Source of the DNA: Agelas oroides
Lineage: Eukaryota; Porifera; Demospongiae; Agelasida; Agelasidae
Direction: 5' to 3'
DNA: 64,000 nt
Assembly (NCBI GenBank): GCA_949130485.1
Contig: OX422197.1
Span: forward strand, 7,213,491-7,277,490
Made by a program: the position numbers and the translations under genes. This document shows, in pieces, positions 1 through 9,332 of the stretch (position 1 is its first letter; every line of letters starts with the position of its first letter). The notes under the pieces were generated by a model that did no database searches, had not been told where the DNA came from, and was given only the letters and a program-made list of their open reading frames with translations.

Positions 1-339
1 TGTGTGTGTGCATGTGCGTGTGGTGGAGGGGAAGGGCACAAGCTTTTACAGAGAGCTAATTTGAAGGGCTCAGAGAACTACTGTCACTAAAGGTTGACTT
101 TGCTTGCATGTGAAAACATGCCTGCTTGAAGTGCGTATGTAGGATCAAGGGGGACACTACCCATGCACTACAGGATATGTCCAACATTCTAGGTATACCT
201 GCTACAGGGCACATGTATACACCCAACATTTTATATACTTGCTACAGGATAGTCGAACATTTTTAGGTATGAAATCTGATAATACCTGTGATGTGATATG
301 CTTTTGGTTAGACTACTCTGGTTGTGAGTGAGCCCTTAC
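1..339. other. Left edge: makorin intron or downstream sequence
   Basis: This stretch follows the GTAAGG donor of the last visible makorin exon. I see a short GT-rich start and AT-rich unique sequence, with no convincing continuation of the makorin C-terminus. The terminal exon is presumably outside the window. Confidence 0.5.
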
Positions 340-3300
340 CATGTCTGTAGAAACAGCTACCTCCAAACGGACATGTTCCATTGCCCATATTAAAATACTT
401 GCAGTGTTTTTTGCTGCAGAGAGAAAGTGTGATTGATGGTGATGACAATCTCAAGAACATGCAGTGATGTACCGCTGACAGTGGGAGGTCAGGATGGAGC
501 TTGGGAAGAAGGCTAAACAAGTTGATGATTGTGGACGTACCTCAAGTTAGACTTGTACTCTTCCATCAGTTTGTGTTTCTGGTCCTGATCCTCCACCCAC
601 ACCTGGCTCTGAGGGACAAACACAATGTGCTCAGGGAAGAACACAAAAGAGTTAAACATAACAGACGTAGAACATAACAACATGGCTCGATCAGTTGAAA
701 ATAAAATGTGTGTGATGTTATGAGGCGAATACGAAGCCTCATTCCCAGACTCTTCCCACATGCAAACAACGCTTTTCTGTACTACAGGAGACGGAAAGTT
801 GGGCGGGGCCTGGAAATGAGGCTAGCAACTACAAGCAAATTAAAAAGTTGCTGGAAATCTAACGGCCGGGTGTATGACTGAGCCATCCAGTACCAGCTGT
901 GCAGTAGATATAGAGAATTGTGGTTGCCCAGTGACCATAGCTCAGTGGTTAGAGCACTGGCAACTCAAGCCAGGGGCCCTGGTTTGATTTGCTAGCTTTC
1001 CACTTTTCTCATAGCACTTCACACAACAGTCACTGCTAAAATTCTTCTTAGTAGTGCCATTCATGTGGCACCATCTTGCAGAATAAAGGGTTTACTGAGC
1101 AGGAGGAGGGTAGAGAAGACCAAATGCTAGTGTAGCTGCTGTTATGAAACTTACAGGAATGACAAAGTAGGAGACCCTGCGACAGATTGGACAAGCTCTG
1201 CAGGAAGACGTAAACCAGAGTCAGTTTTTGCATGAGCCAAGAACATGGGCATACAGTAGGACCCCGGAATATGCTGATGGAACTAACATGCAAAAATCTC
1301 CCGAAATAGGCCCATCTCGTACAGTCATTTTGCAACAATCTCGTACGATTTAGAGTGCTAATTAGATGTTTTGTATAGTACTTGTCTCGAACAGAATTGA
1401 GTGTTACTTGAATGCACTCTCGAACAGAATTGAGTGTTACTTGAATGCACTCTCGTACAGAATTGAGTGTTACTTGAATGCACTCTCGTACAGAATTGAG
1501 TGTTACTTGAATGCACTCTCGTACAGAATTGAGTGTTACTTGAATGCACTCTCGTACAGAATTGAGTGTTACTTGAATGCACTCTCGTACAGAATTGAGT
1601 GTTACTTGAATGCACTCTCGTACAGAATTGAGTGTTACTTGAATGCACTCTCGTACAGAATTGAGTGTTACTTGAATGCACCAAGACATCTTCATAATCG
1701 CCTTCCGATCGACGTTAAACACTTTGCTCTTCAAGTTTTCCTTGGTCAGAAGACATCCAGAGACAGTCCCTGGCATGGCGTAGCACGGCGAACTGCAATG
1801 CACATGGTCCGACTACCGTAATTCCCAATTTCAGTTGCATGGGCACTGTATCTCGTACGGGTTTGCGTGTTAGTTCCATCAGCATATTCTGGGGTCCTCA
1901 TACAGTCGACTGAAGAAAATTCATAACTGCAACCACACCTACTCATTTCTCTACTTGTTTGCATTAGCTCTGTACCGATGCTCATTTTCTGACCATCAGT
2001 CTCAGCCGTAATGCTTGCTCAAGGCAGACCATGTCTTCTTCCCTTGTATACTACTGTGCACCTCAGTAAAACTTGTTGTGCGCTAACTATTGTGCACCTC
2101 AGTAAAAGTCGTTGTGCGCTAACTATTGTGCACCTCAGTAAAACTCGTTGTGCGCTAACTATTGTGCACCTCAGTAAAACTCGTTGTGCACCAGCTGTTG
2201 TGCACCTCAGTAAAACTCGTTGTGCGCTAACTATTGTGCACCTCAGTAAAACTCGTTGTGCACTAACTATTGTGCACCTCAGTAAAACTCGTTGTGCGCT
2301 AACTATTGTGCACCTCAGTAAACCTCTTGTATATTACTGTACATGTTAGTGTGTACTCTAGACGAGAACCTTATTGTCTTCTTCCCAGTGTGGGTGGACC
2401 CCCTCCATTTTCTGATGCAAGCAAGACAGAAGCAGTGTTCACAGTTTGCTGGGGAGTGAAGAGAAAAACATTTAATTTAATGACGTCAATCGGAACACCT
2501 TGCACTTAATGATGACACTTAGCTTTGAAAACTGTGAGCAAAAAAAACAACAGATGATTCTTTAACCAGTGATGTAATTACAAAACATAAAACAAAAGAT
2601 TATTGGACTCCCTTCCTCCTTGATGTAATCACACAGGCAAACCGTTTGTAAACTAACCCACAGCAGATAGACCCCGCTTTCAGTTTGCAGTGAAAGAAGA
2701 CTTACGTTCTGGTAGTGGTTCACATTCATGGTAAGTCCGGAGACAAACTGTACATTAATAGGTACAACTTCATCCCCCATTATGTAGCAAAAGAGGAAAC
2801 ATGATACCGGTAGTGGATCCGGAACAAACTATCAACAGAACAACCTTCACCCCCACCCCCCCCCCCCCTCACCCCCCCCCCCCCCCCCCTCAACCATCTG
2901 CCACAAAGTGTCATTCTGACATCTTTAGGGGTGGACTTGTGTTTTTTCCATGGAAGACGTGTGACTCAGGGGTTAAAACCAGACAGATGTTTCATCCTCG
3001 TGGGGTGAGCCTGCACAAGTACAAGTATGCTCATTACTTTTGTGACAGCTTGCTTACTGAGTAGTAGGCTACCAGAGGTATGGGGGCAATGCATGCAGAG
3101 TCATTTGTAAAAGTAGGATGAAAATCTCTGCGCCCCCTGTGGTTTATGAGCATGTTGCCAGGCTTATTTGTCTCGTACATCATTCTTACTCGTCTTGTGC
3201 CCAGACCTTCCAGAACATGCCCATGAAATCTCATTCAAAGCGCCCAACCATCTTTTTCATCAACTCTAACAAGAACACAGTTCTGGTTCTCTCACACATG

Positions 3301-6300
3301 ATCCCAAATCTTCTTTCGCTTCTCATCAGCTTAGCCATCACTTGCTCCATACACACACCACACGTCTTTCCCTCACTCCTACACACAAGAGAGAAGAGAA
3401 GTATAAGCATCACCATGGCAACAACATCCTCCCAGCTGCACTTCAATACAACATCTGTCGGAGTAAGTTGAGGTGACTATAGCTACTGTTACTACTGGTA
3501 TATTGTTCCCATATGGTGGGATTATTAAGCATTCTGTACCATAGCTTTGTTACGTGTAACCAGAAAAGTATGTTGATGTGGGATATGTGGCAGCTATCTT
3601 CAAGTGTATGGCTAAGACTCAACCCCAGTCTGCTGGGATGGAGTCTGGGAATGAAGTTACAGTAGTTCTAGGAAGATGGGGGATGAAGGCCAATACAACT
3701 TCACCTCAACTTGGTAAGGCAACCTATAGTGTGTGGTACGTACTCCTGAACTTGGAAAGCTTTCTCCATCTCTCTCTCATGCATCTCAAGACACTCCTTT
3801 CTGTGTGCTGTGTGTGATGTGTATAGGTGGAGGGATGAGAGGGTGGAGTGAGTGAAAGGATGTAGGGATGAGAGGGTGGAGTGATGAGAGGGTGGAGTGA
3901 GTGAGAGGGTGTAGGGATGAGAGGGTGTAGGGATGAGAGGATGGAGGGAGTGAGAGGGTGGAGGGAATGAGAGAGTGGAGGGATGAGAGGGTGGAGGGAT
4001 GAGAGGGTGGAGGGATAAGAGGGTGGGGTGATGAGAAGGTGGAGGGATGAGAGGGTGGAGGGATGAGAGGGTGGAGGTTGGAGTAAGGAAGTTGAGGACG
4101 TAGAGATGGGATAAAGGTTTGAAAATGGCACAACCTAACTATATACCCACCTTTCTGCTGTTCAGGGTCAAAAGGGTTGAGACACTGTCTGTTGCACATG
4201 TCACATACGTCTCCGTGGAGGTATTCACAACTTGTGGTGCAGGAGGGCGTGGGGAGGAAGAGGGAGGAGAGGAGGCAAGAGAGAAGGAAAGAGGAAGAGG
4301 GAAGGAGGGGAGGGGAGAAGGAATAGAGAGAGAGATGGGAAGAAGGAAATGGAGGAGAGGGAGAGAAGAGGAGGAGGAAGAGAAGGGAGAAAGAGGGGGA
4401 GAGTAAAAGGAGGAGGCAGGAAGGAGAAAAACAGGGAGGGTAAGGCAACCCTCACCACTAGTTCATATAAGCACACACATCATCATTATCACACATACCT
4501 GTCTCCAAACGGGCATACTCCCATTTCTGCAAATGGACACAACTGTGACATAAGGAGAGAGAAGGAAGCAGACAAACATCATTTCTCACTGTGGGACGGA
4601 GGATTACATAATCCTGCTCTTACTCCCCAGTGTTCAGCCTTGCTCCTCAAGCCTCCATCCCAGCTTTTGTTGCTTGCAGTATGAAAAGTATGTTTTTGTG
4701 CTGCAAGTAACAAAACCTGGAGTGCGTGGAGGTCTGAGAACAAGGGTACTACTGCTGGCTCACTTACCAAAGTGGAGGCCTCCTCGGGTGTGATGATATC
4801 AAGGAACTCCAGAGCTCCCATACGCATGCCACCACTGGCAGACCCCATGTGCATGCCCCCACTGGCGACGTCACTGTACGACTCACGATAGCCAGTTGCT
4901 AAGCTCTAGTGACCCGGTGGGTGGAGTGGTTGAGGGGAGGAAATCAGGAGGAGAAGGGGAGTGGGAGGGGAGGGGACGAGGGAGAAATACAAGCCTACTA
5001 TGACTAACAACAAAAGTAGAATCAAACCAGAAATATACCAATAATATTCCCAGTTGTGAAATCTCAAGATTAGGTTGGCAAACCTAATAAGATTGACATC
5101 TCCATTGCAAGACGCTCACCAAACAATTATATGTACCAAAATGTTTAAATTATGTCTTGCATACACTGAGTGTGTTAAGTAAGGCACCATACCTCTTCTT
5201 GTTCCTCCTCCTCCTCCTCCTCCTCCTCCTCCTCCTCCTCCTCCTCCTCCTCCCCCTCTCTTTTGTGGTACTTCCGACCCTAGTAATATAGGCACAGACA
5301 TGTCATAACCACAAATCAATGCTTTGGATTGCTCATGAACTATGTATATTTTGTGTACGGTAACTTGACTGCTGTTGTCATGGCAACCAAAGGTTGAGCT
5401 GCAAGTGTTACATGTAGGTGGCCTGGGAATATCGTCTGTGTTCGGTACACATAGTCTAGTCTCTCATATTAGCTACAGCTGTGGCTCATTGACATCCATG
5501 GAAAGTTCATAACTACCATAGCTAGGCTCCATTCTGAAGACTAAAACACAACTGAATTTCACCATTCATAAGCTCCCGCCTAAATGGACAGGCCAAAGTG
5601 TGTCCTGTGCAGCGGGTGATTATACATAACATCTAGTAAAATTTTGTTACTATGGCCTAAGGAGAGGGATTTCTTATGAACCACAGCCTCCCTTGAGTCT
5701 CCTCCTTACTTACTGGAACAAACTCTGTAGCCAAGGCCCACTTTCTGGGACTTTTGGAGGGATCCTTCCTCAGTGGCACCAGCTGTGTAATGGAGTATAT
5801 ATGTCATGCAAAGGATATCCACAAAGTGTCCCTTATGAGTGTTTTTTTTTAGGTAGCATGAATACCAATGATTCTCCCCACATTGCCGTGTTGGGAAAGT
5901 TACGGAGATAAAGTAACCACAGAATTGGAACAAGAAACGGAATGATTTTGTTTACTAGCTTCAAAGTGGGGAAAGTCCCCCATAAGACAGTTGTCTTTTC
6001 GTTCATTTCGGGACTTCACACAAAATGGGAAGTTGTGGATAATCACAGTGCTGGAACTAACTCAAAGACATGCAGGTTCTGTTCCAACAGGGGAAAGTCC
6101 CTCCACCATTAGAACTTTGGATTTTGGAGGCGCTAGCATTATTTCCAAAACAAAACCAAAAGACCCAACAAACTGAAAGTGTTTGGGGAAGAAATGGGGA
6201 TAGCCTGGTATCTTTTCCATCTACCAATTCCGAGACCAATAAGATTATGAGACTCACATAAAAACATTGGTGGTATGTACCGTTAGCTGTCCACTAAATT

Positions 6301-8923
6301 CCAGGTTGCCCAAGTACAGTTATTTCTTGTCTATTCTACCTCCAGTGTCAAGTCAGGCTCCGCCCACCTGATGTCAATGCAACAAGGTAACACCTGAGAG
6401 TTAATGCAGACAGAAAGCTACTGCACCATTTACAATACCCTGTCCCATCTGTGTGGCTACATGTGACTCCAGAAATTGTGCCAATTTTGATCTAATCGGC
6501 AGCACCACAACTAGGACTCAAATGGTGTAGGGAGCCTCTCGGAGCCTTCTGAGGGTTATATACTTGCCTGAAACTACAGGGAATACATGTGATTTTTTCT
6601 ACTCGCATGAACATGGTGTCACCTTGGGCTGCGTAGCTGTGAGTTCATTAGAGGCAGCTGCACTGCTGCTGGCGAGGGTTGGAAGTGAGACAGGGGCAGC
6701 GACCTTCTTGGACCTGCACAGTGAGAAAATACCAGCTAGTCTTACTTTAGTCTATCAGGCTAAACCAATTTCTCCTGCTCTCCCGACACCAGTACCCAAC
6801 TTCCAGTGAGGGAGAGAAGCTGGTCTAGCAATGCTAAGTATTGGGCAATATACATGTAATGGGGATCCTTGTGAGCCATCTACCTCGCCAACCAGATCTC
6901 GATCGATTGGAGGGCATGCTCATTTCTCCACTATTTTACAAAACATTTAGCTTCCTCCATGCATCGGACTTACAAAAGTGGGAATGAATGGTACCCCAAG
7001 TTTTGCCAGCAGTTGGGCACAACTGTACCCTCGTTCCCAGGCTCTCCCCTCGCCCCGACAAAATTTTTTTGTCAGAGCAAGGGGAGAGCCTGGGAACGAG
7101 GCTAGCACAACTGTACTACCAGCACATGAAAAGTTTCTTAGCTAGACGTAGCATTGAGTGAAGTCCGGGGATTTAGCTTGCTTGCGGTATGACAAAACTA
7201 GTCTATCAAGCTAGACCACTCACTTACTGGAAGTTGGTGCCTTGGTGGTGGGGTGTGGGGAGAGTAGCAGAAATCGGTCTAGCTTGGTAGACGAGTAGTT
7301 ACATGTACACAATTAATTTAGGTATACTGGTTTAAAGTACGTAGCTATTGGATATGATAGAATGTGTGGATGGTTTTTGAAACAAGCTTCTTACTTTTTC
7401 TTCTCCTCTGTGCTGCCACTCTCCTTTGGCTTCACATGATCATATCGGCAGCTCTCCCCATACACACACTGTCCCTTCAAGTAGAAGCGACACGTCTGAG
7501 AAGGACAGAACACAGCAGGTCATCTGTGCATGGGTCGTTCATGCACAAGGAGAATTGTCCAATAAGGACAATACTTGAGGTTTTAACATGGACACAATTT
7601 GTGACCATCAAATGGGGTACAACAGAGGAGGTCTGACACAGTCATGTGTACTATGCATTAATGAACATTCCAAGGACTAAAACCCATCAATACAACAATT
7701 GGAAATGCGGTGCGACAAATATCATGATGGGTTTAGGGGGGTTTTCGTGATGCTGAAAGTGTCTCGCCAGTTAGAAGTAACACTGCATGTCTTTGTGACC
7801 TCCAAACGGCATTTATATGGCTGTTGAGAGCTAGATGAACGGCAGTGATTGGTCTCGACCTAATAGACAGCTTAAGTATGGTTGAAAATATCCCCCAACC
7901 CAAGTGAACCCAGCACGCTAGAAGCTTTCTGATGCCCAGAAATCATTCTTAAACCAATGGCATGCAGGAGCAACTTGACAATCAGGATCACGTGTTGATA
8001 TATATGACATCACTAGTGTCGGACCTCCTCTGGGGGTACAAGATTAAAGCAGTGTTCTAGCTAGCCTCATTCTCAGGTCTTCTCTGCCTTCAGTTTTTGA
8101 TCAGTTGCAGCAAATGATTAAAAAAATCGTGCACTGTAAGTAATCAAAAACTGGAGGTGGGAAATGCCTGGGAACGAGGCTAGTGATACTCTCTGTTGTC
8201 TCCAAGCATTCAAACTTGGGGTTAGCTGACTGATCTTGTGAGCTCACATGAACATGAGCTCACATGACAATGGCACATACAATCATTAGGATATGGTGAT
8301 ATAAATTCCAGGAGCTCACTCAACTATAATGAGCCAAATATTTCTAAACAGAAAACCCAGTAGTAAGTGGGGATTGCTCCAGCCACTACAATTCAGGATG
8401 TCAAATCACAGCCATATCATTCATATGAGTGATACTGTTTATTGGAATGATTTGACGGCACATACTGAGTGGCTGAGGAGCTCAGTACCACCTGTGCAGC
8501 ACATAGTGGGGGCTGGTGGTTGCCCTGTGGTTTTAGTTCAGTGGTAGAGCACTAGCTGTACAAACCAGGTGTCCTGGGTTTGATTCCAGGTGACTTCTGA
8601 CCTTTTCACTTTCCTCTTATTTGGCTCAAAACATCTAAAAATCTCTTGATATTTCGATGAGTTGTTTTGCACATACCATGTCTGGCTTGTCTGTCCATTC
8701 ATGTGAGAACGTACACTGGTCCCCCTTCATGCAGCAGCCACTCATGAAGTACCTAATGAGAGGGGGCGGGGTAGGTTGTAGGTGTATGTGTGATCTCAGC
8801 CAAAACATGCAAGAGGTACAGCTGTCTAAAGTCTGAAAACTGAAGCAGCTGTCCACAGTAGAAGACAGACAGTGGTTCCACGCTGTCTTACCTGCACAAT
8901 ACTTTCTTGGTACTTGTCGACAT
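340..8923 (-). CDS. MKRN: Makorin-type RING E3 ubiquitin ligase (3' end beyond window)
   Basis: Fourteen exons, read on the minus strand: 8923-8892, 8752-8677, 7495-7395, 6713-6623, 5279-5193, 4905-4768, 4542-4499, 4230-4151, 3807-3744, 3378-3296, 2448-2370, 1197-1155, 608-541, 413-340. They give 1,060 nt (353 codons) with continuous phase. The product has the diagnostic makorin order: CCCH finger 1 (Cys10, Cys18, Cys24, His28), finger 2 (Cys38, Cys46, Cys52, His56), finger 3 (Cys177 to His195), the makorin Cys-His motif ([18 protein letters not shown], ~198-215), a C3HC4 RING (CGVC at 244-247 to CPIC at 294-297, with [13 protein letters not shown] between) and finger 4 (Cys333 to His353). 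Known makorins are RNA-binding E3 ubiquitin ligases. The start is the first ATG, ten codons before finger 1. Exon 2448-2370 uses a weak GTTCTC donor. The C-terminal exon(s) are not visible in 1-339. The exon at 5279-5193 is mostly a Glu run and is the least certain. Confidence 0.94.
732..822. mobile_element. Hairpin MITE, 'CTCGTTCCCAGGC' family
   Basis: Non-autonomous inverted-repeat element whose two ends read GAAGCCTCATTCCCAGAC and, inverted, GCTAGCCTCATTTCCAGGCC. It lies in a makorin intron. Further members or end fragments occur at 7029-7102, 8061-8182, 24353-24405, 26868-26932, 27247-27350, 27596-27706, 28655-28736, 33605-33672, 54609-54668 and 62418-62466. No coding capacity is seen. 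Confidence 0.6.
880..1005 (+). mobile_element. tRNA-derived SINE-like copy 1
   Basis: An internal pol III-type promoter is visible: A box TAGCTCAGTGG at 938-948 and a degenerate B box GGTTTGATTTG at 981-991. The flank upstream of the A box (CCAGTACCAGCTGTGCAG, then GTGGTTGCCC) and the downstream CTTTCCACTTTTCTCAT tail are shared with copy 2 near 8460-8610. That makes this a dispersed repeat rather than a tRNA gene. It lies in a makorin intron. Confidence 0.65.
1384..1680. repeat. 33-bp minisatellite, ~9 copies
   Basis: Near-perfect tandem repeat with a 33-bp period; the core is CGTACAGAATTGAGTGTTAC. It lies in the makorin intron between exons 2448-2370 and 1197-1155. The period is a multiple of three and lacks stops in several frames, so long artefactual ORFs cover it on both strands. 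Confidence 0.9.
2052..2325. repeat. 36-bp minisatellite, ~7-8 copies
   Basis: Tandem units of 36 bp containing GTGCACCTCAGTAAAACTCG with scattered substitutions. The array starts about 45 nt downstream of the makorin donor at 2369 (minus strand), in the same intron as the 33-bp array. It is non-coding. Confidence 0.88.
2850..2892. repeat. Poly-C/CCCA low-complexity tract
   Basis: Long uninterrupted C runs with a few A and T, inside a makorin intron. It is G-rich on the makorin sense strand and so could form a G-quadruplex. Assembly length is uncertain in such tracts. Confidence 0.7.
3826..4085. repeat. Purine/pyrimidine-asymmetric minisatellite upstream of a makorin 3' splice site
   Basis: Variable tandem units around GGATGAGAGGGTGGA on the plus strand. 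On the makorin sense strand the array is pyrimidine-rich and fills the intron immediately before exon 3807-3744, the position of the polypyrimidine tract. Confidence 0.85.
4236..4440. repeat. GA-rich low-complexity tract upstream of a makorin 3' splice site
   Basis: Almost pure purine on the plus strand (GGAGGAAG-type), hence pure pyrimidine on the makorin sense strand. It directly precedes the acceptor of exon 4230-4151. Long ORFs here (Glu/Gly/Arg- or Ser/Pro/Leu-rich) are composition artefacts. Confidence 0.8.
5194..5263 (-). repeat. (GAG)n microsatellite inside a predicted makorin exon
   Basis: About 17-19 consecutive GAG triplets on the minus strand. They are flanked by an acceptor (CTAG before GGTCGGAAGTAC) and a donor (GAAGAG before GTATGG). 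The exon is 87 nt, phase 0 on both sides, and would insert a poly-Glu segment between CCCH fingers 2 and 3. Insertion of whole triplets preserves the frame, so length polymorphism would be tolerated. Confidence 0.6.
7029..7102. mobile_element. Near-perfect hairpin MITE
   Basis: The left arm CCTCGTTCCCAGGCTCTCCC and the right arm GGGAGAGCCTGGGAACGAGG are exact reverse complements around a short loop (GACAAAATTTTTTTGTC). It is in a makorin intron and is the cleanest member of the hairpin family in this window. Confidence 0.85.
8061..8182. mobile_element. Hairpin MITE, same terminus with AT-rich core
   Basis: Starts CTAGCCTCATTCTCAGG and ends CCTGGGAACGAGGCTAG. An inner inverted pair (AGTTTTTGATCA and TAATCAAAAACT) also pairs. 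It lies in the makorin intron between exons 8752-8677 and 7495-7395. Confidence 0.8.
8460..8610 (+). mobile_element. tRNA-derived SINE-like copy 2
   Basis: A box TAGTTCAGTGG at 8534-8544 and B box GGTTTGATTCC at 8578-8588. It shares the 5' flank (CAGTACCACCTGTGCAG, GTGGTTGCCC) and 3' tail (TTTTCACTTTCCTCTTA) with copy 1. It lies in a makorin intron. Confidence 0.7.
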
Positions 8924-9332
8924 TTTCACGTACTTGCACACGTGGCCGGGGATTACGACAGCTGACGTCATGACCTAATTGGCCAAATATCCGGATGTTA
9001 CCATGACCTTACCAATCCCGGATTCCAGTTCGTTCTAGCGTTTCCGATTTTGTCTAAGTCAAGTTCTGACGTGGCAATAAAAGTAGCTTGAGCGGCCTCC
9101 ACCAGCAAAGTTCTGAGCTGTTATAAGAAAACCGAGACTTGTAGTAACGTTTGAGCTACTTCCTACAGGTCTGTATGCGTTTGTGTTCTTAATATCGTGT
9201 TGTGTATGACAGTTGTAGTGGAAATTATTGACTTCTTGGGTTGCGAAATAATTTACTGTTTGTTTCTCTACTACCTTTCCAGATACCGTTTGTGAATCAG
9301 TGAATTTACCATATCAGTGAAACTCTGTAAGC
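8924..9332. promoter_or_regulatory. Bidirectional promoter, makorin / CARD-Death gene, with CRE
   Basis: The start codons of makorin (minus, 8923) and the CARD-Death gene (plus, 9333) are 409 bp apart with no repeat between them. A perfect palindromic CRE/ATF site TGACGTCA is at 8963-8970 and an inverted CCAAT (ATTGG) lies just beyond it. There is no obvious TATA box. Shared regulation is inferred. Confidence 0.55.

Noticed and set aside
2562..2780. Possible makorin exon ending at a good donor (NVNHYQN then GTAAGT)
   Set aside because: The RING segment it would have to encode is found at 2448-2370 with matching phase, so this ORF is not needed and shows no RING residues.
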